Counted from the first letter of the stretch, positions 1-9,123 are shown. The stretch: DNA of 64,000 nt from G963674955 sp963674955 (GCA_963674955.2 CAXXKR010000004.1:1612001-1676000); one strand, 5' to 3'. The notes: generated by a model not told the origin, from the sequence alone. Numbers and translations: made by a program.

Positions 1-2
1 AC

Positions 3-926
3 GTGCTCATCACCGGGGAAACCGGCACGGGCAAGGAACTCTTCGCCAGGGCCGTGCACGACAACAGCCCCAGGACAAACGGACCGTTCGTGGTGGTGGA
101 CTGCACCTCCCTGCCGGAAAAACTGGTGGAGAGCGAACTGTTCGGCCACGAAAGGGGGGCCTTCACAGGGGCCGACGCCAAGCATGAGGGGCTGGTCAAA
201 CAGGCCCACAACGGAACCCTGTTTCTGGACGAGATCGGCGAATTGCCCCTGACCATCCAAAAGGCTTTCCTGCGCGTGCTTCAGGACCGCAGGTTCAGGC
301 CGGTGGGCGGGACCAAAGAGGTTTCCAGCGATTTCAGGCTGGTGGCGGCCACAAACAGGAACCTCGAGCACATGGTCGCCAGAGGGCTGTTCAGGCAGGA
401 CCTGCTCTTCAGGCTGCGGACCATCACCCTCGACCTTCCGCCCCTCAGAGACCGCGAGGGAGACGTCAAGAAACTCTGCCGCCATTTCGCGGCCAAATTC
501 AGCCGGGGCAAGAAACCGGCCGCCAGGACATCGGCGGAATTTCTGGACGCCATGGCCCAGTACGACTGGCCGGGAAACGTCCGGGAACTGATCAACGCCT
601 TGGAAAGCTCCCTGTCCGTTGCCGGAGACGACCCCATCCTCTTTCAGCGGCACCTGCCCACGGACATCCGCGTGAGCCTGGCCCGCTCCTCCCTGACCGC
701 AGTTCATGAAAACAGGGAGCCGGAGGACCACTTCATTCTCGATCCAAAGAATTTCCCCAAGCTCAAGGACCACAGGGCAGAGGTCCTGGCCCGCATCGAG
801 CGCCGCTACCTGCGCGAACTCCTGTCCGTGGCGGACGACGACATCCGGGAGGCCTGCTCCATGTCCGGCCTGTCCAGGGCCAGGCTGTATGCCCTGCTCA
901 AGGAATACGGCCTTTCCCGCCGCTGA
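3..926 (+). CDS. Sigma-54-dependent transcriptional activator, N-terminus outside window
   Basis: This is the AAA+ core and DNA-binding tail of an enhancer-binding protein that opens sigma-54 RNA polymerase promoters. The reading frame is open at the window edge, so the receiver or sensor domain is missing. Visible in the 307 residues: Walker A GETGTGKE (about 5-12), the sigma-54 contact loop GAFTGA (52-57), Walker B GTLFLDEIGE (71-80), and an arginine-finger region LFRQDLLFRL. The last 30 residues form a Fis-type helix-turn-helix (SRARLYALLKEYGL). The GAFTGA loop is intact, so it should be a competent activator. It lies just upstream of the glycan genes on the same strand; control of flagellar or glycan genes is plausible but inferred. 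Confidence 0.93.
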   Translation: MLITGETGTGKELFARAVHDNSPRTNGPFVVVDCTSLPEKLVESELFGHERGAFTGADAKHEGLVKQAHNGTLFLDEIGELPLTIQKAFLRVLQDRRFRPVGGTKEVSSDFRLVAATNRNLEHMVARGLFRQDLLFRLRTITLDLPPLRDREGDVKKLCRHFAAKFSRGKKPAARTSAEFLDAMAQYDWPGNVRELINALESSLSVAGDDPILFQRHLPTDIRVSLARSSLTAVHENREPEDHFILDPKNFPKLKDHRAEVLARIERRYLRELLSVADDDIREACSMSGLSRARLYALLKEYGLSRR

Positions 927-1034
927 AGCCCGTCCGGAACGGCGTATTCATCCGGCATTGACGCCGGAACCCCAGGACCGTATTATTCCGCGCCTGGAAA
1001 GTCCTGCTCAATGGGACGAACCAGCCTGAAAACC

Positions 1035-2189
1035 ATGCAAAAAAAACTCTTCGACAAAATCCTGGTCCGCATCCGGGAGCTTTACGGCAAGCCGGAAGGG
1101 GTCGTTCCCCTGCACGCGCCCATATTTCCCGGCAAGGAACGGGAATATCTTGCGGACTGCATCGACTCCACCTACGTATCCAGCGTTGGCAAGTATGTGG
1201 AAAGATTCGAGGAAATGACATCAGAATTCACAGGCGCCAAGCACGCCGTGGCCACGGTAAACGGCACTGCGGCCCTGCACATGGCGCTCATGGTGGCCGG
1301 AGTCAGACCCGGAGACGAGGTCGTGACCCAGGCCGTGAGCTTCGCGGCCACGGCCAACGCAGTGGCCCACGCCGGAGCCGAACCCGTGTTCGTGGACTCC
1401 GACCCCGGCAACCTGGGCATGAGCCACGAGGCGCTGGAAAGATTCTTCGCCGAGTCCTGCCGCCGGGACGGGGAGTCCCTCGTCAACATCAAAAGCGGCA
1501 GGCGCGTGGCGGCCTGCGTGCCCATGCACGTGTTCGGCCATCCGGTGCGCATCGACGAAATTTCCGCGCTCTGCAAGGAACACTGCGTTGCCCTGGTGGA
1601 GGATTCCGCCGAGTCTCTGGGCAGCACCTTCAATGGGCGGCACACCGGAACATTCGGCGATCTCGGCATATTCAGCTACAACGGCAACAAGACCGTGACC
1701 TGCGGCGGCGGCGGCATGATCGTGACCAACGACCCGGGCCTCGCGGCCAGGGCCAAACACCTGACCACCACGGCCAAACTACCTCACAAGTGGGAGTACT
1801 TCCACGACCAGGTGGGCTACAACTACCGGCTGCCCAACATCAACGCGGCCCTGGGCTGCGCCCAGATGGAGAAGCTGCCGGAAATCCTTGCGGACAAACA
1901 GAGGCTGGCCGAATCCTATAGGGAATTCTTCAATGAAATCGAGATTCCATTCATCTTTGCGCCGGAGAACTGCCACTCCAACTACTGGCTGAACACAATC
2001 CTGCTCAAAGACCGCGCCCAGCGCGACGAGTTCCTTGAATACGCCAACGCAAAAGGCGTCATGGCCAGGGCCATGTGGACCCTCTTAAGCAAGCTGCCCA
2101 TGTACGAACACTGCCAAAGCGACGGCTTGAAAACAGCGCAGAACCTGGAAGACAGATTGGTGAACATCCCCAGCGGGGCGAGGATATGA
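1035..2189 (+). CDS. legC: LegC-family PLP aminotransferase (legionaminic acid pathway)
   Basis: DegT/DnrJ/EryC1-fold aminotransferase of the LegC subgroup, which converts the 4-keto-6-deoxy NDP-GlcNAc made by LegB into the 4-amino sugar. The ATG at 1035 (MQKKLFDKIL) is preferred over 1011 because family similarity starts there. The catalytic region GIFSYNGNKTVTCGGGGM carries the Schiff-base lysine (about Lys219), and the PLP-binding aspartate lies in LVEDSAESLGS. The C-terminus LEDRLVNIPSGARI matches the family's usual end, so the gene is complete at about 384 residues. Composition is GC-rich like the island backbone and turns AT-rich right after the stop. Its partner LegB lies some 19 kb downstream (20852) instead of next door. 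Confidence 0.9.
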   Translation: MQKKLFDKILVRIRELYGKPEGVVPLHAPIFPGKEREYLADCIDSTYVSSVGKYVERFEEMTSEFTGAKHAVATVNGTAALHMALMVAGVRPGDEVVTQAVSFAATANAVAHAGAEPVFVDSDPGNLGMSHEALERFFAESCRRDGESLVNIKSGRRVAACVPMHVFGHPVRIDEISALCKEHCVALVEDSAESLGSTFNGRHTGTFGDLGIFSYNGNKTVTCGGGGMIVTNDPGLAARAKHLTTTAKLPHKWEYFHDQVGYNYRLPNINAALGCAQMEKLPEILADKQRLAESYREFFNEIEIPFIFAPENCHSNYWLNTILLKDRAQRDEFLEYANAKGVMARAMWTLLSKLPMYEHCQSDGLKTAQNLEDRLVNIPSGARI

Positions 2190-2511
2190 GCGACAAAACG
2201 ACCCACAAAAATAAGCTAACTAAGCCAATAAAACAACTCGCTCAAACTTTTCTACTATTAACTATCATGTCCTCTACCAAAAAGATAAGATAATGAGAAC
2301 AAGGCTAACATCAACTAGAGGCACAAACCTGATTCCTAGCTATTGACTTACAAGTCACAATCAATAAAGATTAATCTCAAAAAATATAATTTTGTACTCA
2401 CTTTTCTCATAAATGAACACAGCAAAATAATTATACGACCAACCTCTTATTTTCTAACACATCGACCCGTTATGCGCAAAACAAAACAACAGATAATTAA
2501 AGAGAAAAAGC
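2190..2511 (+). other. AT-rich intergenic junction
   Basis: There is no convincing gene here. Base composition drops sharply at the legC stop codon and stays AT-rich to about 10311, apart from an IS element. A perfect TATAAT occurs at 2395-2400, but the hexamer 17 bases upstream (2372-2377) is a poor -35 box, so a promoter for the following methyltransferase gene is only possible. The region most likely marks the left joint of acquired DNA. Confidence 0.5.
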
Positions 2512-3171
2512 ATGGCCTTTGATAAAAAGTGGGAAAAGATTTTTTCCGAGCGGGCGTGGGGAAAATATCCTTGCGAAGAGGTTATCAGGATCACCGCACA
2601 AAATTTTTATAAATTTAAAAACAGAAAATATATCAAATTTCTTGATTTAGGATGCGGTGGAGGCGCAACAACATGGTATTTAGCAAAGGAAGGATTTGAC
2701 GTCTACGGAATTGATGGTAGCCCTTCAGCAATCAAACAAACGTATAACTACCTACAAAAAGAAAACCTCAAAGCCACATTGAAAGTGTCAGACTTTGTTC
2801 ATATAGATTTTGAAAATAATACGTTTGATGCTGTTTACGATCTAGGCGCGATCCAGCACAACAAAATGAATGATATTAAAAAAATATATAAAGAAATTGT
2901 TAGAGTTCTAAAACCCAAAGGACTTTTCTTCTCAAAGTGCATCAACAACAAAACGTCTGGACAAGAAAAAGCTAAAACAGTTGAAAAAAATTCTTTTATA
3001 CAGTTGCCAAGCATAAACAACGAAGTTCTGGTTCATCTTTTTTCAATAAATGAGCTAAAAAAATTGCTAGCACCTTTTGATAATACTACAATCGATTCTA
3101 CACTGAACGAAATGACCACCCTACAGCATAGAATAGGTCACTATCTTGTTTCAGGCTTCAAAAAAGGCTAA
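2512..3171 (+). CDS. Class I SAM-dependent methyltransferase
   Basis: Small (219 aa) Rossmann-fold methyltransferase, probably cytoplasmic. Motif I is FLDLGCGGGATTWYLA (about 43-58), followed by an acidic strand end YGIDGS that should bind the SAM ribose, and a motif IV-like VYDLGAIQHNK. Similarity is to the broad Methyltransf_11/25 group, so the acceptor cannot be named; an O- or N-methyl group on a sugar precursor or the finished glycan is inferred from the neighbours. It begins an AT-rich run with the next two genes (2 and 1 base gaps), suggesting one transcript with the FemAB-like protein and NeuC. Confidence 0.85.
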   Translation: MAFDKKWEKIFSERAWGKYPCEEVIRITAQNFYKFKNRKYIKFLDLGCGGGATTWYLAKEGFDVYGIDGSPSAIKQTYNYLQKENLKATLKVSDFVHIDFENNTFDAVYDLGAIQHNKMNDIKKIYKEIVRVLKPKGLFFSKCINNKTSGQEKAKTVEKNSFIQLPSINNEVLVHLFSINELKKLLAPFDNTTIDSTLNEMTTLQHRIGHYLVSGFKKG

Positions 3172-3173
3172 AA

Positions 3174-4226
3174 ATGAATCATACAAGTTTATGGCTGAGC
3201 ATTAAAGACAAGCAACTATGGATTGAATGGCTAAATAGATTACCAATTACTCAAAACGACATATATGCTCATCCAGAATACATAAATCTTCATACCGATC
3301 AGGAAAAAGAGCCCCGCTGCTATATTTTCTCTCATGATGAAAATATTTTTTTATACCCATTCTTACTACAGAAGACGCCTTTTATAGACAACTATTATGA
3401 TATTACAACAGCTTACGGATACGGAGGGCCATTATTCAGCACCTGCGACAGGTCTTTTCTTGAATTAGCTTACTCTTGTTTCTATAAAAAAGCAAAACAG
3501 AACAACATTGTAGCCGAACTAATCAAATTTAACCCGCTTCAGAACAATCATGCGCATCTCAAAAAAATTTTTCCAGGAAAAATTATTCCAGCATGTAAAA
3601 CTGTATTTGTAAAAATTGACCAAGACGAAGAGTTGAGATGGACCAATGAATATACCGCTGCGAACAGGAAAGGAATCAAAAAAGCAATACGCAATAACAT
3701 TACTGTTGAGTTTGATAACAGCAAAAAAAAATGGAATAATTTTGAAAAGTTATATGCTGAAACTATGAAATTCAATATTGCTAACAAATTTTACTTTTTT
3801 TCTCCGAAATACTTTGAAAAAATTCGTAATAATCTGTCTTCAAATTACATACTATCTTCCGCCACTGTCAATGGAACAACAGGTGCCAGCATGATAATAC
3901 TTCACGGCAAAAAATTTGCCTATTGCCATTTAATTGGTACAAATAGATCTTATCAAAAAATTGGCATCAACAATTACTTGCACCATCAATGCATTCAATG
4001 GTGCAAAAAAGAAGGTATTGATAAGCTCCTTATTGGTGGGGGCAGGACAAACCAAGACGACGATTCTTTGTTAAAATTTAAAATGAACTTTTCTAAAAAA
4101 ATGACTTCTTTCTACATAGGCGAGAATATACTAAATAAAGAAATATACAATGAGCTATGCAAGCTTCGAGATTTATATCACTCACCTTCTATAAACGATA
4201 ACATACTCTTTAAATATAGATTTTAA
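3174..4226 (+). CDS. FemAB/GNAT-like acyltransferase
   Basis: Protein of 350 aa resembling the FemAB-like (BioF2-like, 'CelD-type') double-GNAT fold found in many exopolysaccharide loci. The second half holds the typical acyltransferase-like stretch ending in YCHLIGTNRSYQKIGINNYL and WCKKEGIDKLLIGGG, which reads like the family pattern 'many copies on the way to a small-molecule acceptor, then a conserved GG turn'. It sits between a methyltransferase and NeuC, with near-overlapping ends. No LegH (N-acetyltransferase of the legionaminic pathway) is obvious in the window, so this protein is one candidate for the N-acylation step; that is inference. Codon use is AT-rich. Confidence 0.7.
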   Translation: MNHTSLWLSIKDKQLWIEWLNRLPITQNDIYAHPEYINLHTDQEKEPRCYIFSHDENIFLYPFLLQKTPFIDNYYDITTAYGYGGPLFSTCDRSFLELAYSCFYKKAKQNNIVAELIKFNPLQNNHAHLKKIFPGKIIPACKTVFVKIDQDEELRWTNEYTAANRKGIKKAIRNNITVEFDNSKKKWNNFEKLYAETMKFNIANKFYFFSPKYFEKIRNNLSSNYILSSATVNGTTGASMIILHGKKFAYCHLIGTNRSYQKIGINNYLHHQCIQWCKKEGIDKLLIGGGRTNQDDDSLLKFKMNFSKKMTSFYIGENILNKEIYNELCKLRDLYHSPSINDNILFKYRF

Positions 4227-4227
4227 T

Positions 4228-5391
4228 ATGTCAAAAAGAACTATATGTATTATTACTTCAGCAAGGTCTGAATACAGTGCTTCTAAATGGCTGATGAAAG
4301 AAATACAAAATGACTCAACACTTGAACTACAAGTTGTTGTAACAGGTGCTCACCTACAAAAACGATTTGGCAATACGGTACTGGAGTTGGAACGAGACAA
4401 TATTCCTATAGATTACAAAATTAACACCAACTGCCACGATGACTCATTAGTAAATATTGCTATTTCAATGGGAGAGTGCTTAAAAGAAATACCCAAAGCT
4501 CTTTCTGCACTAAAACCTGACATTGTAGTTATTTTTGGTGACCGATACGAATTGCTTCCGATTTGTAGTGCTGCCTTAATTTTAAGAATTCCCATTGCTC
4601 ATGTTTCTGGAGGTGACATTACAGAAGGGGCGATTGATGACTCCATTCGTCACGCAATTACGAAACTATCTCATCTTCATTTTCCCGGCACGGAGTACTC
4701 AGCTAACATACTGAGGCAATTAGGTGAATCTTCTGATCGAATATTTGTTGTTGGTGAACCTGGGTTGGAAAATTTTACTCACTTAAATTGTATAAGCAAA
4801 GAGGAACTGGCGGCAAAATTTAATATGGATATAAATAAGAGATGGATACTTTTTACATATCACCCTGAAACTCTCTCTAAAGAAATAAATGATATAAAAG
4901 TATTGAATGATATTTTTACTGTTTTAGATGATTTAAAGAACACTCAAGTTATGATGACTTATCCGAATGCCGATCCTGGGCATAACAAAATTATTGAGTT
5001 TCTGATAAAAGCCAACACTAGCAATCCTTCAAAATATAAGCTGGTAAAGAATCTTGGACAAAAACACTTTATTAGTTTCATGAAAAAGGCATGGTGCATG
5101 GTTGGTAATTCATCAAGTTCTGTTTTTGAAGCACCCACAGCAAAACTTCCATCAATACTAATTGGAGGACGACAAAAGGGACGGTTGCTTCCTGGTAATA
5201 TAATTACCTCGACAGGTAGAGTAAACTCACTTCATCAAGCGTTTAATAAAGTTGAAGACGTTAGTTTTCAAGACACGCTAAAAAATATTGTAAATCCTTA
5301 TGGGAATGGGGACACGGCAATAAAAATAGTATCTGTTTTAAAAAATATAAATCTAGAGAGATTACTCTATAAACAATTCATAAAAATCTGA
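4228..5391 (+). CDS. neuC: UDP/GDP-sugar 2-epimerase, hydrolysing (NeuC/LegG type)
   Basis: Hydrolysing NDP-HexNAc 2-epimerase (387 aa), the step that releases the ManNAc-like sugar later condensed with PEP by the synthase at 8044. Family features: N-terminal Rossmann start ICIITSARSEYS, the region VIFGDRYELLPICSAAL, the catalytic stretch HVSGGDITEGAIDDSIRHA, and the nucleotide-binding C-terminal GNSSSSVFEAP followed by LIGGRQKGRLLPGN. Length matches the family. In the legionaminic pathway this role is called LegG; substrate (GDP or UDP sugar) cannot be told from the sequence, although PtmE nearby favours GDP sugars. Starts one base after the previous stop; ends about 80 bp before an IS3 element. 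Confidence 0.92.
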   Translation: MSKRTICIITSARSEYSASKWLMKEIQNDSTLELQVVVTGAHLQKRFGNTVLELERDNIPIDYKINTNCHDDSLVNIAISMGECLKEIPKALSALKPDIVVIFGDRYELLPICSAALILRIPIAHVSGGDITEGAIDDSIRHAITKLSHLHFPGTEYSANILRQLGESSDRIFVVGEPGLENFTHLNCISKEELAAKFNMDINKRWILFTYHPETLSKEINDIKVLNDIFTVLDDLKNTQVMMTYPNADPGHNKIIEFLIKANTSNPSKYKLVKNLGQKHFISFMKKAWCMVGNSSSSVFEAPTAKLPSILIGGRQKGRLLPGNIITSTGRVNSLHQAFNKVEDVSFQDTLKNIVNPYGNGDTAIKIVSVLKNINLERLLYKQFIKI

Positions 5392-5418
5392 CGTCTTAAA
5401 GGTGGATGCGTTTTTGGA

Positions 5419-5446
5419 GACAGGTTGTTAAGGACAGGTTGTTAAG
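5419..5446. repeat. Tandem 14-bp direct repeat beside the IS
   Basis: Two exact back-to-back copies of GACAGGTTGTTAAG (5419-5432 and 5433-5446), about 25 bp before the left end of the IS3-family element. Origin unknown; it could be slippage or an old insertion scar. Confidence 0.8.
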
Positions 5447-5536
5447 TTAGAGTTCATCGATGAGGAGGACAGAAGTGGCCTCGGAAAACTGGACCACTTG
5501 GCAAGGTGGACGTAAACAAGCCTGAGGAGGCTGTTA

Positions 5537-5824
5537 ATGTCCAAGAAGAGAAGAAATTTCACTGCCGAATTCAAGGCCCGTGTCGCCCTTGATGCTTTGT
5601 CCGGAGAGCACACCCTGTCGGAGCTTGCCAGCAAGTATGGCGTGCATCCCAATTAGGTTTCCCAGTGAAAGAAACAGGCCAAGGAACAGATCGTAGCGGG
5701 ATTTGCAGGAAAAACCCAAAAGACGCAGCAAAGCGATGAAGATCGGATCAAGGAGCTTCACGCCAAGATCGGCCAACTCACTGTGGAGAAGTATTTTTTG
5801 CAACAAGCCTTCGCCAAAATTTGA
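5537..5824 (+). pseudogene. IS3 OrfA, two premature stops
   Basis: Helix-turn-helix OrfA (MSKKRRNFTAEFKARVALDA...) of 96 codons, the same length as the intact copy at 25192. Codon 40 is TAG (5654-5656) where the other copy has CAG, and codon 44 is TGA (5666-5668) where it has TGG; both are transitions. The C-terminal leucine-zipper-like part and the OrfA stop overlapping orfB are preserved. No functional product is expected from this copy. Confidence 0.92.
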
Positions 5825-6700
5825 GCTGTGAGCGAAGGCGAGCGGTGGTCGACAAGACTCACCCCGAGCTCAGCATCCGGCGGCAATGCCGGATTCTTAA
5901 ATTGCACCGGTCGACGTACTATTACGAGCCCATTGGCGAATCTCCGGCCAATTTGGCTCTCATGCGTCGAATCGACGAGTTGTTTATGGAGCTGCCATTT
6001 TTTGGCTCCAGGCAGATGCGTAACATCCTGCGGGACGAAGGCCAGCGGGTCGGTCGTGAACGGGTACGACGTCTGATGCGTAAAATGAGCCTGATGGCGA
6101 TTTACCAGAAACCAAAGACGAGTCATCCACATCCGCAACATAAGACGTACCCGTATTTGTTGCGGCACAAGGCAATCACAAAGCCCAATCAGGTTTGGTG
6201 TGCCGACATCACGTATATCCCCATGAAACGCGGCTTCTTGTACCTTGTGGCGATCATGGACTGGCACAGTCGGGCTGTCGTCATGGAGACTCTCAAACAC
6301 GATGGATGCTGATTTCTGCGTGTCTGCCTTGGAAGAAGTTTTGAATCGTTATGGGGTGCCGGAAATCTTCAACACCGATCAAGGGTCACAATTCACCAGC
6401 TATGAGTTCACACGGACGCTCAGAGAGGCTGGGGTACGTATCTCCATGGACGGTCGAGGTCGATGGATGGATAATGTCATGATCGAACGTCTGTGGCGTT
6501 CGCTGAAATATGAATGTGCCTACCTGCGGGAAATGGAAACAGGAAGCGAACTGCGGCACGCCTTGGCTTGATGGTTCAATTTCTACAACAATCGACGTCC
6601 GCATTTTGCTTTTGACGGCAAGAAGCCGATGGAGATATATCACAACCGTCCCAGGCCAGAGGGGGTACCCCCTCTGGCCTGGACTGAAAAAGCGGCGTAG
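5821..6700 (+). pseudogene. IS3 OrfB (DDE transposase), frameshifted and interrupted
   Basis: Remnant of the integrase-core transposase. The first part reads in one frame to about 6312 (ends MDWHSRAVVMETLKHDGC). A net 2-base deletion around 6280-6300, relative to the copy at 25476, moves the rest into another frame, where the DDE motifs continue (FNTDQGSQFT, then GRWMDNVMIERLWRS). A further tryptophan codon has become TGA at 6569-6571. The native stop is TAG at 6698-6700, just after a strong palindrome. Clearly inactive. Confidence 0.92.
6651..6682 (+). repeat. Perfect hairpin at the end of IS3 orfB, copy 1
   Basis: Arms of 15 bases (CCAGGCCAGAGGGGG and its exact complement) separated by TA, lying in the last codons of orfB. 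The same structure is in the second copy at 26304-26344 with a compensated base-pair change. It may work as a terminator or translation block for the element; it has no following T-run. Confidence 0.85.
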
Positions 6701-6919
6701 CTCGTAAACATGTCCACCTTAAAATCGTCGCTCAGTGGTCCGAAGAACCGAGGCCACTTCTCTACGACGGAAACCACCAGAGACGGCATAATGCTGATGT
6801 GTATCAAAAAAATCGGACAGACAAATTCCACCATAATTTCGGTAATCGGTGGTCGGAGATTAGGCGAAGGCTCAGGATGCCTAACGAACCAACAAGCATT
6901 TGGAGGATTATGAACTGTT

Positions 6920-8047
6920 ATGTTTCATCTTTTTAGACAATCGAACAAAAGAAATTTTTATCACTTGGCGGGGAATAGCGATATACTTTCATATTTGCCG
7001 CACTGTGACAATTTTTGTTTTGCCTCAACAGGAAGGTCTTTGATTAATTTTTTGATTAGACGGCTAGGGTTGACCGAAAAAGATACATGCCTGATGCCTT
7101 CCTATGTCGCAGAGGGCGCGATTTGTGCCTTTATTCATAGCGGCGTACAGGTTCAATTTTATAAGGTTGATGAAAAGTTGTTTGCAAAGCTGGACGAATT
7201 GGAAGAACAGATTGCAAGTGACTCGTCAGTTAAGTTTTTTATTTTGATCCACCCTTTTGGGTTTGAGCAGCCTGTGCGACCGATTGAGAAACTATTTTAT
7301 GGAAAGGATGTTTTTATTTTTGAAGATTGTGCTCAAGCTTTGTTTAGTAAAGATTCGGATGGAAATCTTTTGGGTGGGCGGGGAGATTTCTCTCTTTTTT
7401 CGTTAAATAAATTTTTACCTGTTCCCGATGGTGCGATTCTTCAAAGCCATTTAACAGACGTCAAAATTGCTGACTGTGTGTTCGAGTCCGAGTCTGAAGA
7501 GAGAAGATGTTCTATCAACGACTACATTCGGCATCTTCATTTAAATTTCGAGATGTTTCAAAGCAGAGCAACTTTTGACTCCAAAAAAAAATTGAAAGAA
7601 TCTACTGCTGCCTATGAAAAGTATTATAATTTTATAAATCGGAACCTTAATCTTTATTCTCCCTGCACAGAGTCTTTTAATCAATTGAGAGCTATAGATT
7701 ATAAGGGAATGATTTCACAACGAATCATTAACACACAGTTTTTATATGATAATTTTAAAAATTCTAAATTTCAATTTGTATACGAGAAATGGAATAAAAA
7801 TTGTGTTCCCATGGCGGTGCCGGTTTATGTGGCACCTGAGAGAAGAGAGGAGATCATTTTAAAACTATTTGAAAAAAACATACTGTTGTCAACCCTAGTT
7901 GACAAATGGGATTTTATTCCAGAAAATAATGAAGCTAAATTTACTAGCGAGCGAAAATTTATCGACTCCCATTTGCTAATACCGGTCAATGAATTTCTTT
8001 CAGCTTGCCAAATGGAAAAAATAGTTAAGGAATTAAATAAAATATGA
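6920..8047 (+). CDS. DegT/DnrJ/EryC1-type PLP aminotransferase-like protein
   Basis: Protein of 375 aa with the sugar-aminotransferase fold: a PLP-aspartate region IFEDCAQALFS (Asp136) and the lysine loop SLFSLNKFLPVPDGA (Lys164). The lysine loop differs from the LegC form and resembles the divergent DegT group that has 'K(F/Y)LPVPDG'. An RBS-like GGAGG lies at 6902-6906. Its stop overlaps the LegI start by 4 bases (ATGA), so the two are translationally coupled. AT-rich like its neighbours. The substrate is unknown; it could give an extra amino group to the legionaminic-type sugar or act on another nucleotide sugar. Confidence 0.82.
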   Translation: MFHLFRQSNKRNFYHLAGNSDILSYLPHCDNFCFASTGRSLINFLIRRLGLTEKDTCLMPSYVAEGAICAFIHSGVQVQFYKVDEKLFAKLDELEEQIASDSSVKFFILIHPFGFEQPVRPIEKLFYGKDVFIFEDCAQALFSKDSDGNLLGGRGDFSLFSLNKFLPVPDGAILQSHLTDVKIADCVFESESEERRCSINDYIRHLHLNFEMFQSRATFDSKKKLKESTAAYEKYYNFINRNLNLYSPCTESFNQLRAIDYKGMISQRIINTQFLYDNFKNSKFQFVYEKWNKNCVPMAVPVYVAPERREEIILKLFEKNILLSTLVDKWDFIPENNEAKFTSERKFIDSHLLIPVNEFLSACQMEKIVKELNKI

Positions 8048-9123
8048 GTAGAGACAAATTTAAAGAGGCATTGTTGGATTTTGATACAATTATTGAAAAA
8101 GCTGAAAATAACGTATTTATTATCGCTGAAGCTGGCGTCAATCATAACGGCGATTTGAATGTGGCAAAAAAATTGGTCGATGTTGCGGCAAACTGTGGAT
8201 GCGATGCCGTAAAGTTTCAAACTTGGAAGACTGAAAAAGTTTATTGCCAAGAGCGATCCATCAAGCCGGAATATCAAAAGAGAACAACAGACAAGGAAGA
8301 ATCTGAATTTGATACAATCAAAAAATTGGAACTATCATTCGAAGAATTTAGGGAATTGAAAGCGTACTGTGATGCCCTGGATATTCTTTTCCTTTCAACT
8401 CCTGACGAGCAAGAAAGTGCAAATTTTTTGATTGATGAGTTGCGTGTCCCAATAATAAAGACAGCTTCTCAAGATGTTACCAATATTCCTTTTTTAAGGT
8501 ATCTGGGGGGAAAAAAAATGCCTCTTGTATTTTCCACCGGCGCGGCTACTCTTGTTGAAGTCCTTGAAGGTGTCGAGGCAATTCTAAATGAAAGTGATAA
8601 ATTAATAATTCTTCATTGTGTCTCCTCCTATCCCGCTCCATTGGAGGATCTTAATCTTAATGTGATTTCACGTTTAGCCGCAATTACAAATTGTCCCGTT
8701 GGTTTTTCGGATCATACCAGAGGCATCGAAGCGGCCTGCGCAGCTTTAGCTTTGGGGGCTAGGTTTTTTGAAAAGCATTTTACTCTTTCACATGATCAGA
8801 AGGGTCCAGATCATCAGGCATCACTGATCCCAGAAGAACTAGCATTTTATGTGTCCACCTTGCGGGCTTTGCATCTGGCGTTGGGAGACGGACGTAAACG
8901 GATCATGCCATCAGAAATTGAAAACCGTAAGGCTTTTCGTCGTTTTCTCGTTTCTTCTCGAAATATTCAAAAAGGGGAAAGAGTTGGACTAGATGATTTT
9001 CATTTTAAGAAAGTTTCTGCTGGTATAGCACCCAAGCAGATTTATGATATCCTTGGGGCATCAGCAGCTGTAGATATCCAAGAAGGAGAGGTCATTCAAT
9101 GGAAACAATTTAAGTTTGAATAG
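8044..9123 (+). CDS. legI: N-acetylneuraminate/legionaminate synthase (NeuB family)
   Basis: Condenses PEP with a ManNAc-type sugar to give the nine-carbon nonulosonate. The TIM-barrel NeuB domain starts FIIAEAGVNHNGD and continues with CDAVKFQTW, FLSTPDEQESA, VGFSDHTRGIEAA and FFEKHFTLSH. The C-terminal SAF (antifreeze-like) domain, about residues 295-357, includes RRFLVSSRNIQKGERV. At 359 aa it is full length, with a normal start overlapping the upstream aminotransferase stop. Together with NeuC upstream and PtmE/PtmF/PtmB/PtmA downstream the order matches the legionaminic locus of Campylobacter, which supports LegI rather than sialic acid NeuB. AT-rich. Confidence 0.92.
   Translation: MSRDKFKEALLDFDTIIEKAENNVFIIAEAGVNHNGDLNVAKKLVDVAANCGCDAVKFQTWKTEKVYCQERSIKPEYQKRTTDKEESEFDTIKKLELSFEEFRELKAYCDALDILFLSTPDEQESANFLIDELRVPIIKTASQDVTNIPFLRYLGGKKMPLVFSTGAATLVEVLEGVEAILNESDKLIILHCVSSYPAPLEDLNLNVISRLAAITNCPVGFSDHTRGIEAACAALALGARFFEKHFTLSHDQKGPDHQASLIPEELAFYVSTLRALHLALGDGRKRIMPSEIENRKAFRRFLVSSRNIQKGERVGLDDFHFKKVSAGIAPKQIYDILGASAAVDIQEGEVIQWKQFKFE

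Larger units (their letters stand above)
5471..6761 (+). mobile_element. IS3-family insertion sequence, copy 1, decayed
   Basis: A complete-length but dead IS of about 1.29 kb. The left terminal repeat is 5471-5498 (starts AGAAGTGGCCTCGG) and the right is 6734-6761 (inverse, ends CCGAGGCCACTTCT); they match over most of 28 bp. IS3-family ends normally begin TG and end CA, so the formal tip may be the TGGCC five bases inside. No clear target duplication is visible. It holds broken orfA and orfB whose intact relatives are at 25192-26358. It sits between neuC and the DegT/legI pair and splits the AT-rich block. Confidence 0.9.

Noticed and set aside
951..968. Six-base stem TCCGGC...GCCGGA after the sigma-54 activator gene
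   Set aside because: Short, GC-rich and without a T-run; such stems are common by chance here.
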